Assembly (NCBI GenBank): GCA_934047225.1
Contig: OW203997.1
Coordinates: 3,148,417-3,212,416 of the forward strand
DNA: 64,000 nucleotides
From: Ypsolopha sequella
Taxonomy: Eukaryota; Arthropoda; Insecta; Lepidoptera; Ypsolophidae
Reading direction: 5' to 3'
The notes below the pieces were generated by a model. It was not told the DNA's origin. It worked only from the letters and a program-made list of their open reading frames with translations, and made no database searches. A program made the translations under genes and the position numbers. This document shows positions 45,757-57,007 of the stretch, in pieces (the stretch's first letter is position 1; the number at the start of each line of letters is the position of its first letter).

Positions 45757-46581
45757 TAAAAAGTATCATTAGTTCTCTTCAAATCAAGATAATGAGTTTT
45801 CTATTTACTTGTACTTTTTTCTGTCTATTAAAGTACGAGATACAGGTTATACTAATGTATTTCTTTACTCAAGAGACAACATTATCATTACGATAACACC
45901 AAGTTTCAATATTAATAATGTCTCTATATGTAATTACATGTCATGTCACTTTGTCTACAAAATAGTTGTAACTCACCTTTGTATTGATCTCGGAAATGAG
46001 GAGCATTTATCAAGCGTCATTCGAAATACCATCCCAAGTAACACGCAAGCTGCTTTAGTCGCTCCTGGAACTCCTGTTGGAAGCAAAAGAGGGCTATAAA
46101 AGCGGTCAAATTCACTTAAAGACATAGAAATGTATTAGCTAATGCTCTCAGCAATTTTTTAGGCTTTGAGCTGCAGCAAAGATTTAGTAAATACTATTTT
46201 AGCGATTACTCCAATAGGCAGTAATGTAGTGCTTAGGAAACATAAAGGAGTTTTGGAAATCATTTCTACGTCTTGAACGGATAAAAAGGTGTAATCATAG
46301 CGCCAAGCCGCCAATGTATGGCAACCATATATCAAATGTTACTACCTCCGATATAAGGACTAAGAACGCGCAGTTGAGTTTAAATACTCTCGTAGAGTTA
46401 CAGAATGCTTTAATGGAGTCAATTGTCATTTTAGACCAGTGAAACGAGAGAGATTTATATCTCTATCATAGGAGACATCGCCGTGTATCAGCGATTATAG
46501 TTATCTAATGGTATTTTAACCAGCTTCAAGAGTAGAAATAGGGAGTATTACTTCCTGAATTTATAACCTAAAAATTTGGTC
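45757..46581. other. Unassigned
   Basis: The open frame at 45809-46099 has no recognisable features. No repeat found. Confidence 0.35.
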
Positions 46582-46904
46582 AGTTCATACAAACGAAATA
46601 CTAAAACCATTTGTAAATTATAGATATTCTTAAGGTAGTGTGTATTTTATTTATTCCGATTGCATTACAGAATATCTAGGTTCCCAAAAATATATTTAAA
46701 AAATATATAAGAACACTGACTTAAACATGAAATATGAGAAAAATAAGCTCTCTATGGAATTTTTAAATTGCTTATAATGTCGTCTTTAAATCAGTGTCCC
46801 TTCAAAATATATATTTGGGAACCTAGATATTCTGTAATCCAATCGGAATAAACACGCACTATCCTAAGAATATCTATGATTTACAAATGGTTTTGTATGA
46901 ACTA
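46582..46904. mobile_element. Foldback MITE, about 125-bp arms
   Basis: AGTTCATACAAACGAAATAC.. on the left and ..GGTTTTGTATGAACT on the right. The most conserved inner part is 'TTCCGATTGCATTACAGAAT' with its inverse, then 'ATATCTAGGTTCCCAAAAAT'. Confidence 0.8.
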
Positions 46905-47618
46905 GGGTTGCTAGCCGCCGCCGGCCTTCTTAATGGGATTCAGTTTCATTTGTCCAATATGTCATACATGATAATCTAATGGCGTTTAACTGTCACCTAT
47001 GAGGGATATAATACAAAGAGTAATATAACAATCGAATGAATGTTTGTGCCTAAAAACGGTTTCACCAGAGAGAAGATTATTATCTTGAAAATTATCTTGT
47101 TTAACGCATTTTCATTTCAAACAGGTCACTTTTTTACTGGGAAGACTGAAAACTTATAACTTTTGAACGATGTACGACAGACTTTTTAATTTAGGCATAC
47201 ATATAATTATACGTAAATATATTACCAAATAGTACCCTATAGCACAAATATACCACCAATCACGCTAAAACGTCATAATCATTAGTAAAACTTGGAGACT
47301 TGCATTGCACAGTCCATTCCCCGAAACACATCTGACAGCCACTCGAGGATTCATGTCGCAACGATATATTGTTAAAGTGGAAACTTCTTCAGGCGCGTTG
47401 AGCGATTTTTCGTAGGGGAAAATCTTATGGGTTCGCATCACCCACATGCGAACCAAGTGTCATTGCACCCAAGGAGTATTGTACCTCTTTAGAGGTAGTT
47501 TCTCTATGATCATACATAACACAAGCACAAAATAACCACTTACAGAATGATTACTCCGCATAACTAGCGAAAACAGGCGCACGCACACATATACGCGTAC
47601 GTACGACGATCCAGAGGG
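46905..47618. other. Unassigned
   Basis: No supported gene or repeat. Confidence 0.35.
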
Positions 47619-47845
47619 CCTATTATGTATCTTTAGTTGTCATCTCGACTTGGTGTCTATCATCAAAAACATAGATATACTATCGAATTCCGATTGTCTA
47701 AGGATATGTTCGCACTTGAAGTGACGACACAGTTCTTAAATAGTTCAATAGCGACTAATAGCAATTTTGAAAGTTCCGTTTTTAGCTATGTTTTTGATGA
47801 TAGGCACCTAGACCAGTTGGCAACTAAAGATACAGAATAGAGGGG
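47619..47845. mobile_element. MITE family H, copy 2
   Basis: Same termini and length as 42765-42989, with TIRs better matched here (CCTATTATGTATCTTTAGTT / AACTAAAGATACAGAATAG). Identity is especially high over 'GATATACTATCGAATTCCGA'. Confidence 0.85.
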
Positions 47846-48413
47846 CTGGAGATATTCGGGTGAATGCCAATACGAAATTCTGTCGAGATCATTATACGTA
47901 CGCGTCTTTGCATGTGTGTGTCTGTTTTCACTCCGTCGTTGAGTCGTCCTTCTGGTAGTATCTATTTTGTGACACAAGTCACCGTCCGCGACATGCTATT
48001 TTGACAGTAAAGTTTTCACTTCTGTCGACTGTCCCCATGATTGCCTTAATAATTATGTACCATAAATGAGATGGGATAAGTTAGTTAATCACACACTTTA
48101 TCAGAAGCCAAAAACTAGAAGAAAAAAGTTGGAGATTTGACATTTTACTTACAGAGACAAAACTTCATTGTTTATTGTTACATAATGCTAAATCACTATA
48201 TTTAATCTTTATGACGAATTCGCGTGATAAAAGCATGTTCTAATTTTGTGATTATGTTTTCTGGTAATTGTGTTTTACGAAATTAATAAAAAAAAACTTT
48301 TTGTTTCAGGTAAAATGTCGCCTATATTCATCGCTGATAAGGTAAATTCAATAAAACATTGAATAGACATGTACGTGTTTTTTAGGGTTACCCAGGGGCA
48401 CAATGGAGCGCTA
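47846..48413. other. Unassigned
   Basis: Nothing recognised. Confidence 0.35.
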
Positions 48414-48767
48414 TTAAGGCGATTACCGTCGCCAAATTAGCAGCTCGATGTTTTGTCTGTACGAATATCGACGGAAACGACATTGAAATAACGTTCATAT
48501 CAGCGCACAATGCATACTACCTGTTACGATGCTCGCTGCATCCTTGATACGGCGAAATAGGAGGAAATAATACTTTTCACTTGGCCTTCATTGTTCGATT
48601 AAATAATCCTATGTTATGTTTATAGCTACCAAGTTTATCTATTTATCAAAATATAAGTGAATTAAATCGACTAAATCGCTCACAATATATATTTTTTAAA
48701 TTTTTTTTTGTTACCCTAAACGAGTAGGCTTTAGAAAGTACCTATTTGGCGATACTAAGCCCCTTAA
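48414..48767. mobile_element. TTAA-flanked MITE family G, copy 2
   Basis: TTAAGGCGATTACCGTCGCC at the left and ..GGCGATACTAAGCCCCTTAA at the right. It matches the right two thirds of 33118-33670. Confidence 0.8.
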
Positions 48768-49281
48768 TGTCACTCTGCTCTGCCCGTCTCTCCGACAGGC
48801 ACGGGTTTCTAAATCGTAGACGGAATGAGTGAGGGACCTAACATTTTGACACTTTGTGTTAACCTAAAAATTTAATTATTTTTCAGGGGTTTCCCCCCCG
48901 CCATACATAAAAAAGGAGTCCTTTTCTTACGCTCACATGTTAGGTGTCATTGTCTAGAGCTCTTTGAGTGCAGTGCATATATATATTTTCTCTTTTTATC
49001 TTCAAAAATTAAGAAGTCATTGTAATCAGTTTTACTCAGTTTTTGTTACGGGGTCTCTCTCAAAAAGGAAAGTAGTTAGGAATTTGGACTATGATGTATT
49101 TAAACAACAAAATACTGAAATGCCGATTTATAATGTAGGTTTAGGGTTACGTACCCGAATACTCGACCAATTTAATTTTGCAGTTTTATTTTATAATTTT
49201 TTTAGGTTTATAATTTTTGTTCAAATTATTTTAACTTATTTGAATGGTGCGGAACCATCAAGGCGCGTGTCCTACTCGCAC
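48768..49281. other. Unassigned; ends with a fragment of the AACCGGCC repeat
   Basis: 49248-49281 (GTGCGGAACCATCAAGGCGC to CTCGCACTTAA) is the GGAACC...CTCGCACTT end of the repeat at 23170. The next TTAA MITE starts exactly there. Confidence 0.45.
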
Positions 49282-49520
49282 TTAAGGGGCTATACCGTGA
49301 AAATTGACACTTTTTGAAGTTATTTATCTGCTCTTTTAATGAAGTTCCAAGTAAATCAAATTAGTATAACAATTTTGGGACCTTTTACTAGATTTTGGTC
49401 TATCAGAAACGCGATAGGAGGAATTTCATTCGATAGAAATAATTATTGAAATCAGGTCTAAATTTACACTTTTTTTGATATTCTGACAAATTAGGATAGC
49501 ATACAGACTTGAAAAATATT
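49282..49520 (+). mobile_element. TTAA-type MITE family C', truncated copy
   Basis: TTAAGGGGCTATACCGTGAA, then nearly identical to the first 230 bp of 51558-51981. The remainder is missing. Confidence 0.75.
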
Positions 49521-49897
49521 TATCGTTTTATTGAATTTAACAGAAAAAATCATATTTAATTTACCAGACAGAATTTTAAAAATATGAAACGGCCCAGTTG
49601 TATTTTGTAACGTTTGTGATTGTCTTGAATTGTGGTTGAGACAAAATTCGACAGTTAAGTTATTGAAATTACTAAAACCCCAATATCTTTTTTTAGATTT
49701 TGGGCCTACTTTAGATAGATTTGTTTCTTACACCATAAGTAAATTGTAATATTCGCTGCGGCGGAAGTGTAGATACATTCTTTGTGATAATAAATATATA
49801 TTTTATTTATTTATCATTGAAATATTATTCAATACATCAATTTAACAGTGACTATCGTTTAAGATTATTTTGCTCGGCGCCCTCTTAACATAATGCC
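49521..49897. other. Unassigned
   Basis: AT-rich, nothing recognised. Confidence 0.35.
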
Positions 49898-50110
49898 GAC
49901 GCGCGCACAATATGAGTGCGCAATCTATCTACCTACGGTCAGCAAAGTGATCAGACTACTAAAGACGTAAAAATTCAAAACTTCAAGTGCACTTAAGGCG
50001 TCTAACTATCACTGTGGTCAGATGAGCACTGATTCCAAACGTGTGAGCGTCACCGATTTTGGTGCTGTCATAATACGGTAAGGGCTTATCTTTACTTTTG
50101 AAATCTTTGG
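49898..50110 (-). repeat. Interspersed repeat E, copy 2
   Basis: Reverse-orientation counterpart of 16522-16763. Confidence 0.7.
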
Positions 50111-50404
50111 TTTACAGACATTTTTTTTATGTCACGTAATTTCACGGTGGCCAATAAAATAGCCAGAGCCTTATAAAGGATAAGCGTTACAAAAAACTTC
50201 CACTTCGTTACAAAACATCTACTTGTACACATCAATCATAAAATACTTTCTAACAATAATTATAATGAACCCATGACGCTCGTTCATCAACTCTCGATGA
50301 TTCATATTTTTTGTCGTAGATTATAATCTTAATCCGATATCAACCGGTCCGGTTATTTTTAGATAAGTACTGTACTTTAACATAGTAAGAGTAAATATAT
50401 TTAT

Positions 50405-50901
50405 AGAGTAGTGAATCTTGGTAAAACGCTCTGATTCAAACTCACGCACACAGATGCGTGCTGTACACGCCGTCTAACGCCAGGGCCACAGCTTCTTGCT
50501 GCGCTTCCAGGCGGTTTTTTCGACGGGATTTGCCCTGCCACGACACCCGTCGGCGCCTTCATGTACAGCGCGCTCGACACTAGGTTCGTCCTGTACGCTC
50601 GATCACTGTTTCAACCGCTCGCCTCCCCGCATACCGCCGTCGCAAAAGCGCAAGTCACTCGAAGCCGGAAAAGACGCGCGAGCGGCGACCCATGGCCGGC
50701 TCAATACAACTTCATACATTTGTTCTCTCCGCCGGCGCGGCGCCGTCGCAAGAAGAACCGCTTGGCGCGCCTCTTGAAGCCTGAAGCTGTGGCCGAGGGG
50801 TAAGCGAAGTTCATACAAATGTCAGCACAGCGGCGTGTTGAGCACGCGTCAGTGTGTGTGAGTTCGAATTTGAGCGATTGTACTAAGATTCACTACTCTC
50901 T
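50405..50901. mobile_element. GC-rich foldback element with about 70-bp TIRs
   Basis: AGAGTAGTGAATCTTGGTAA.. and the inverse of AGAGAGTAGTGAATCTTAGT. The arms continue through 'AACTCACRCACACWGAYGCG' to CGCCG. The core (50470-50830) is strikingly GC-rich against the AT-rich surroundings and has further internal complementarity (GGCCACAGCTT, TTCATACA..TTTGT). Overlapping short open frames on both strands reflect GC content, not coding. Confidence 0.7.
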
Positions 50902-51557
50902 AAATATTAAAAATAAATATATATTTGATCTGACTTTACTTTGCTTCTGAAGTTTAGTAATTCGAGTATTCGACTACTAATCTTTAGGTAGCGGGTTCAA
51001 GTCCTTTTGGGGCACAACCTGTTGGGGTTGTTGTGTTCGGTCTGCGTGCTTCGGAATTCACGCTATATTTGTGCCCGAAACACGGCGATAGGGCTCACCA
51101 CCGATCACGTTGGGACGTAATAATCGTCGGTGAAACATGGGTGTACAAATGTGAACTGTGACTCGCCTTTCACGGTCTATCTTCACTCGGAATAACCTCT
51201 AACACCCCCTCGGGCATTTATGTCGTGACGGTGTCTTTATTCAATGTATTCAAATTTAAGTTGTATTATTTATATGCAAGTTTTTGCACAAACGTTTTAC
51301 ACGTGTAAAACATTATAGCATTTATAGCTCATTATTCGTTCGCCTTTAACAGGAAAATCGATGTACAGTTTCACCCTAACTTTACTTGAAATTGTTTCTA
51401 AACAAACGTTTTGATCGGAAAGCGGCTTATATTTTTAAACCTATCAATTATTGGGGATTACTAAAAAAGATAAAAGATAACAGCGAAATTAATAAAAGGA
51501 TTCAGTAATGCTCTAAAAGTATACCTATTGCTTTTGTTAAATATTTTAAAAGAACAC
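50902..51557. other. Repeat I (51050-51245) in otherwise unassigned DNA
   Basis: 51070-51110 (TTTGTGCCCGAAACACGGCG) recurs at 30299 and, inverted, near 10511. 51165-51240 is homologous to 21310-21370. Nothing coding. Confidence 0.5.
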
Positions 51558-51981
51558 TTAAGGGGCTATACCGTGAAAATTGACAATTTTTGAAGTTATT
51601 TATCTGCTCTTTTAATGAAGTTCCAAGTAAAATGAATTAGTATAACAATTTTGGGACCTTTTACTAGATTTTGGTCTATCAGAAACGCGATAGGAGGAAT
51701 TTCATTCGATAGAAATAATTATTGAAATCAGGTCTAAATTTACACTTTTTTTGATATTCTGACAAATTAGGATAGCATACAGACTTGAAAAATATTTATT
51801 TAGATGGGTTTTAACTACACCTAAATTACTGGTTATGGAATTTTCTGTAGCTATTTTAGTTAATTTTAAATTAATTTAAAACCGACTTTTTGACAATTTT
51901 CCCCGATTCCGTCCCTTTCGCACTGCGGGTCTTTCTTCCTGGAGTAACGGGGACCTTTGCTAGCACGGTATATCACCTTAA
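51558..51981 (+). mobile_element. TTAA-flanked MITE family C'
   Basis: TTAAGGGGCTATACCGTGAA at the left; the right end is the inverse of TTAAGGTGATATACCGTGCT. The internal 'TTTCGCACTGCGGGTCTTTC' and 'GTAGCTATTTTAGTTA' blocks show kinship to family C. Confidence 0.85.
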
Positions 51982-52003
51982 GAACCCGCTCGTAATAACG
52001 TAT

Positions 52004-52129
52004 CTTGCAAACAGTAAGCAATCGGTAAGCAATCGACAAAAATTGCGCAATTTATTTATTTTCTTACTAAGAAAGTGACTTTTGACACAATGATTGCGCG
52101 GTTTTTGTCGATTGCTTACTGTTTGCAAG
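52004..52129. repeat. Hairpin
   Basis: CTTGCAAACAGTAAGCAATC pairs with its inverse. The left arm contains an internal duplication of GTAAGCAATCG. Confidence 0.75.
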
Positions 52130-52788
52130 TTGCATTAAGATACGTAATAGCCCTGCCGAATCGTACTTCATACATACCTATCTAAAAACCATAATAACTT
52201 GCGAAAGTGAAACAATTGAATCAAATAAATTTTAGGCTTTCATTTAAACGGTCAATATGAAGTGGTCTTTGTCCCTGATTTTTTCAGAAACATCGCGTTA
52301 AAGACCAGAAAAATATTTAAAATAATGGGTTTTCGCCCTAAAATCGAATACTTTTACAAGGCTTCGTTAAGTGACTTATGAACATTTAACAAGCAAAGTA
52401 AGCACATACACCACTTGGAAGTATCATCAATATTCTAATGAATTAAAACAGAATAAAGAATAACAAAGTAATCGAGGCACAAATAAAGTATTCGGAAATA
52501 ATTATTATTTCCAACGCAAACGCATTTCTTTTTCTCGTCTATCCCCTAGTGTGGGGTGTCGTTGGATAGGTAAATTAAAAATATTGGGGGTCTGAGAAGA
52601 CCATTTTTCGATCCAGGGTTTCGTTTGCGAAATATTAAGCTTAAAAGTGTTAATTTTTGTTAGAGTCAAGTGCCCCCCCCCTGCCAGCGAAACAGTTGTA
52701 TTTGCTGACGTGAAAAAAATCACGGCAGTAGTATTATACATAACGAAATTAAAAGGAAAACTATCACAGCTAAGTAGGCTTTACAAGT
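52130..52788. other. Unassigned
   Basis: Nothing recognised beyond a C9 run near 52673. Confidence 0.35.
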
Positions 52789-52924
52789 TAACGAGTACAG
52801 ATCGCGCCAAACTTTTAGTCCCCTCTAAACACGGGGCGATTCGCATCAGCAGGAACAAAATGTATCGGCCGTTCTTGGGAAGAGCAACTTCCGAGCGTAC
52901 TAGAAGTTTGGCGCGATCTGTATT
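52789..52924. repeat. Short foldback element
   Basis: ACAGATCGCGCCAAACTTTTAG on the left, inverse ending GGCGCGATCTGT on the right, about 23-bp arms around a 90-bp core. The AACCGGCC-repeat end follows at 52978-53035 (GGAACCCTACACTGCGCGTG to CGCACTTGATC). Confidence 0.6.
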
Positions 52925-53035
52925 AGTCGACAAACTTATAAAATGTACTTGGAGAAGAGGTCCGCATGTTGTGCAGGGCAACTACGGAACCCTACACTGC
53001 GCGTGGCCCGACACGCACTTGATCAGTTTTTTAGT

Positions 53036-54003
53036 TTGTGACTGGAAACGAGACTATGTAAAATAACATACATATTATGCCTAATGCTTCAATTAAAAAC
53101 CTCAAATTTGGAATAATTTTACATTCCTTGTTCTTTCCCTGCACCCTTCACTTTGTAGCAGCTTTTTCTTAAGGGTATGGGTGACTCGAGATTGAGCACC
53201 TCATTTTGCATCAAGTGGGACTTAACTCTATGACGATGACGTTCCATTATTGTTTGAAATAGCGAAAAATTGCGTTTTTATTAAATAACTCTGCTTATGG
53301 TCGAAATAAAAACAGGATTTGTTCAAACTAGCTAGTTCAAACAATTTTTTTAAAGAAACTACCAACTAAATCCTGAAATTGATACTCTACAAAAAATCAA
53401 TATAAATTCTAAAATTTGTAAAACAGAGGTTTACAAAGACTTAATTTAAAGTATGAATGTATGAATCAATTGACGTTGTTTGTTCAAACCTACTGGAGGA
53501 GAACATAGGTGTATTTTTAATGACTGTGGGTTTCCTGATTATTGCAGCAAAATCACCCAAAGTCTGTAATTTCATTTCTATTTGCCTCATCTTTCCCCTT
53601 AATACAATTATTTTGACATTCGTGCCGGTCACCGTTTCGATCGTTTCCGGAACGACATTCCGTGTTTAAATTTCGATCCATTTTCAAATCGGTTACTGGT
53701 CGGAAATAAATCGATCTCTCGGTCACGTGTATTCCCTCCTATTCTACGAAGGTATGAAAAACCACAAACGACCTTGGCATTGCGTATGCGCGGACGACCT
53801 CGAGCGTTACGCGTGGTCGCCTGCGCCGATGTGGAACAGAATCCTGCGCAAGTCGTGGTGCGATGCGCCCGGGAATCGTGTTGTCTCTTTCTTTATAGAT
53901 TTTTATCTTTCACGATAGGTGAATTAGTTTTGTGTAGGTGATTATAACCACCAAAACAAAGGGTAATAAACAGAGATTTATGAAATGGAATTACTTTTAA
54001 ACC
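53036..54003. other. Unassigned; GC-richer stretch at 53760-53885
   Basis: No gene or repeat supported. Confidence 0.35.
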
Positions 54004-54362
54004 ATCCATCCATCCATCAGCCTAGTTCGTCCACTGCTGGACATAAGCCTTTTCAGGACTTTGCCACTGCCGACGGTCATCCTGGAAGAATTGCCCATAC
54101 TCACACACGCTGGGCAGGCGGGTTGGTGAGCGCGGTGCCGGAACCCTCGCGCCAGTGACGCCTCTGCCCGTCACCAGTCTGTTCCATATAAGGCCCGGCT
54201 ATTAGGAATAGATATACCGCCATCCATCGGTCCCAGGCATGGTGAGCCTCCTGGTTTTTAGCCTGTAAGCTGTCCTCTTACTCTCCCCCGAATTACTTCG
54301 AGAGGGTCTCCAAGTAAGATGGTGGTACCTCCACAGTCGAGCCCGGCATCAGCTCTACCACT
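54004..54362 (-). mobile_element. RTE-like retroelement 3' end
   Basis: On the minus strand it ends in the (GATG)n tail, preceded by 'GGCTTATGTCCAGCAGTGGA'. Upstream is a GC-rich body with GAGCCCGGCATCAGCTCT-type sequence. No conserved protein frame is clear; it may be a non-autonomous element sharing the RTE tail. Confidence 0.6.
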
Positions 54363-54484
54363 TTTAAACCTCTCATAGTAAAATCAAGTTATACTTGAAA
54401 AAAATGGGTATATTCACATTTTTTTACCCCTTCTGCGGTATTCAGAATGTCAAGGTTATGGCGTAGAAACAGGGACTAGTTTCG

Positions 54485-54752
54485 TTAACATTATATCATT
54501 GCAGTACAGAAACGCAGAAAGAAAAGTAAATCTGGATGTGAGGAGCTCTGAACCGGGATTCGAACCCGGGACCTCTCGCTACGGGAAAGCACATCGGCAA
54601 ATTCACGAGTGGTGTTGAGACCTGGATAGCTCAGTTGGTAGAGCAATCGCCCGGTAAGCGAGAGGTCCTGGGTTCGAATCCCGGTTCAGAACTCCTCACA
54701 TCCAGATTAACTTTTCTTTCTGCATTTCTATACTGCAATGATATAATGTTAA
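54485..54752. mobile_element. tRNA-bearing TIR element, copy 3
   Basis: TTAACATTATATCATTGCAG at the left, inverse at the right. Arms of about 97 bp include the 3' half of a tRNA-like sequence on both sides; only the right arm has the complete tRNA-like unit. The spacer 'GCACATCGGCAAATTCACGA' is in the opposite orientation to copy 1. The tail continues to about 54809, 30 bp from the CACTA-like element. Confidence 0.75.
54620..54691 (+). tRNA. tRNA-like sequence, best-preserved copy
   Basis: A box TAGCTCAGTTGG and B box GGTTCGAATCC match the consensus. D-stem GCTC/GAGC, anticodon stem TCGC/GCGA and T-stem CTGGG/CCCGG all pair. The loop CCGGTAA gives anticodon GGT (Thr) but has C at position 33, and the acceptor stem has only about five pairs. 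It could drive Pol III transcription; function as a tRNA is doubtful. Confidence 0.55.
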
Positions 54753-54839
54753 TTTATATCTCCTTGCGATGGATAAATCGCCAAGTGTTCAAACATAGCA
54801 ATTTATTTCTATCATAGTACTAGTTTTGTTCACCGGATA

Positions 54840-54857
54840 CCCAGCTAGCAAAATAAT
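54840..54857 (+). repeat. Left terminal inverted repeat
   Basis: CCCAGCTAGCAAAATAAT, directly preceded by TA. Confidence 0.9.
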
Positions 54858-55581
54858 ACATTATAAGCTGTATATTAGTGATATAAGCAGTCGTATATCC
54901 ATGAAAGATACGTTTCTATCATTGGAAAGTGGCCCCAGTTTTACAGCTGTTTGATGATATATTGTGTGTATATTAGCACCATCTATCACAATTTTAAGTC
55001 ACAAATCCGTGATATAGAAGTTTTATTTAAATCGTTTTAGTGTTATAATAATGATTTTTTGATCACAATATCACTAAATTATGATACGATGGTTGCCACG
55101 ACGGTGATATGGAGCTATTTGTTGCTATTTTGGTGATTGTGATTCTGTATTTACTATAACCTTACTTCATTGTTCAAAATACGTGCGTTCCACTAATTGG
55201 TAATGTGATAAATTATTTTGGAAAACGGAGAACAAAATACTGTGGTAAGTAATTAAATGTTTTGTCTTGCTGTTCATGTGCGTGCTTATGAGTTGAATTA
55301 CACTTGCGCTCACAATTTTATAGATGAAATAGTATTGCATTATAGATATATTTTGCATGCGCCCCTCGATTTTCTTATATTTAATTAAATAAAAATCATT
55401 TAAACAATGGAATTACTTGGAATGTACCACAGTTACTGATATGTCACTGGATTACAGCATTATCGGCGCCATGATAAAACTTTAGAGTTCCTCGAGAAAT
55501 CAGTCAAACCCTAATGCAACTCATTATACTTTTTAAAAATAAATTGTAATTATATTTTCAGTTCATTTTCGTAAAATCATA

Positions 55582-55860
55582 ATGGTGGCATTTTTGGACG
55601 TTGACTGTTTTTTAAGTAAAGATGATTTCAAGAAACTTGACGAATCTGAATGGCCATGGGCTGTAACTCATTTCATCCTATCGGAAAAATGTTTTGGTTG
55701 CGGACTATTCACTGATTCAAGTTTGCGCTCCCACTTTATCATTGACAAAAACAATATTAAAAAACTTGTTAATATAAAACAATTGTGGTGTCAAGGCTGT
55801 CAATATATGCTGGTGTATGATCATTACCCGGAAGATGAATGTAACTACTGCCAACTATAA
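55582..55860 (+). CDS. Small CxxC-rich protein of the transposon (92 aa)
   Basis: I do not recognise a family. The frame encodes three CxxC pairs: C37/C40, C70/C73 and C87/C90. Two hydrophobic/aromatic segments lie between (WPWAVTHFILSEKCFGC; LWCQGCQYMLVYDHYPEDEC). Six regularly spaced cysteines suggest a zinc-ribbon or knuckle fold. The ATG follows a good 3' splice site (TATATTTTCAG ending at 55561), and a matching donor GTAAGT lies at 55245. A non-coding first exon and a 317-bp intron are thus likely, placing the promoter near the left TIR. No AATAAA is close after the stop, so the mRNA may continue or splice onward. It lies in the transposon and is read toward the DUF4806 gene. It could be a third transposon gene or a captured host exon. 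Confidence 0.55.
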   Translation: MVAFLDVDCFLSKDDFKKLDESEWPWAVTHFILSEKCFGCGLFTDSSLRSHFIIDKNNIKKLVNIKQLWCQGCQYMLVYDHYPEDECNYCQL

Positions 55861-56314
55861 AAAAGAAAATAACATCATTTTTTAAGTCGCAATCAGTAAC
55901 AATCTACAAAGTTAAACCATGTTTTTATTTAGTACCTATCTAACTTGCATTGTTTACCTATCTGAAAGGGGATTCCCCGCGTCACGAAAGAGAACAGTGC
56001 AGTAGCGCCGCACATGCATACTTAACCTTACTATCTGATGTTGTTGCTCACTTCACGCATGTTTTCTCGACATTTCCAATTCAGTCAAGTTATTACCGTT
56101 AAAGCGAGTGAGTCACACTACTTGTCATAAACTTTTGCTTTTGTCAATCACGGTGCACGGATTACACAGTTAAGGTAACACTATTTTTTACTACTTTGAT
56201 TTTAAATGTTATTAATAGTTAAAACTAAACGACTACAGTTCTGTGATGTTTAAGATAACATAGGTGCAAGTTATTCATTTGCATTTTTTTTCTTATTGCA
56301 GTGATTATATCGTC

Positions 56315-56560
56315 GGCTCCGCAGCCTGGTCGGTAGTACGTCTGCCTGCGAAGCTCGGGGTCGCGGGTTCGAATCCCGGTACACATTTATGTAAAAAACA
56401 CTTGTGTTTTGATGTGTCTAGCTAGATGTTATTTTCTATATAAGTATGTATTTATCTATGTATGTATATCAGCTATACGATACCCATAGTAAAGGTTCTG
56501 CCTAGTTTGGGATCGCATTGCATGGCCGTATGTGAGATGTCCACATATATTTATTATCTG
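56315..56560 (+). mobile_element. tRNA-derived SINE
   Basis: The tRNA-like head has B box GGTTCGAATCCC (56367-56380). A body with (GTAT)n (GTATGTATTTATCTATGTAT) and 'CCTAGTTTGGGATCG' follows, a pattern I recognise from lepidopteran SINEs. It lies upstream of the DUF4806 start codon, in a likely 5' intron. Confidence 0.65.
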
Positions 56561-56584
56561 ATATATATATACATATATATTATA

Positions 56585-56880
56585 TATTTATCTCAGTTGT
56601 TGAGCACTCGCCTCACATTCATGAGGTCGTGGGTTTAAACCCCGCCCGTACCAAAAACAGTTTTTCGGAACTCAAGTCAACTACGGTTTATTATAATACC
56701 ATATACCTAGGCTTTTCGGTGAAGGAAACATCGTGAGGATACCTGCACACGCAGGAATATATTCTAAGGCATATGTGAAATCTACCAACCCGCACTGGGT
56801 CAGCGCGGTGGACTACGACCCGCACTCCCTCATAATTAGGGCTACTGCCCAACAGTGGGACGTATTTAGAGTATAGTATA
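56585..56880 (+). mobile_element. Lepidopteran SINE ('CGGTGAAGGAAA' type)
   Basis: A tRNA-like head (CTCAGTTGTTGAGCACTCGC, then GTGGGTTTAAACCCCGCCC) is followed by the body 'TTTTCGGTGAAGGAAACATC' and 'CGCGGTGGACTACGACCC'. A second, 5'-truncated copy lies at 57927-58095 inside intron 2 of the DUF4806 gene. Confidence 0.75.
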
Positions 56881-57007
56881 GTTACTTTACTTTTATTTTT
56901 TTGTCTCATATTATACCAGTATTTTTACTACTACACCAAAATAATTAGGCGCATGACAGCTTGAAAGTAATACGTTAATCTAACCTCTATCTTTATATTT
57001 ACAGAAC

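Noticed and set aside
50496..50818. Three overlapping frames in the GC-rich core
   Set aside because: Long frames are expected in GC-rich DNA. The sequence is Arg/Ala/Pro/Ser-rich with no domain and lies inside a TIR element.
52647..53066. A 139-codon open frame
   Set aside because: It runs through a short foldback element and the end of the AACCGGCC repeat. The translation has no protein-like features.
54620..54691. A functional tRNA-Thr(GGT) gene
   Set aside because: U33 is missing, the acceptor stem is incomplete, and the sequence sits in a repeated mobile unit.
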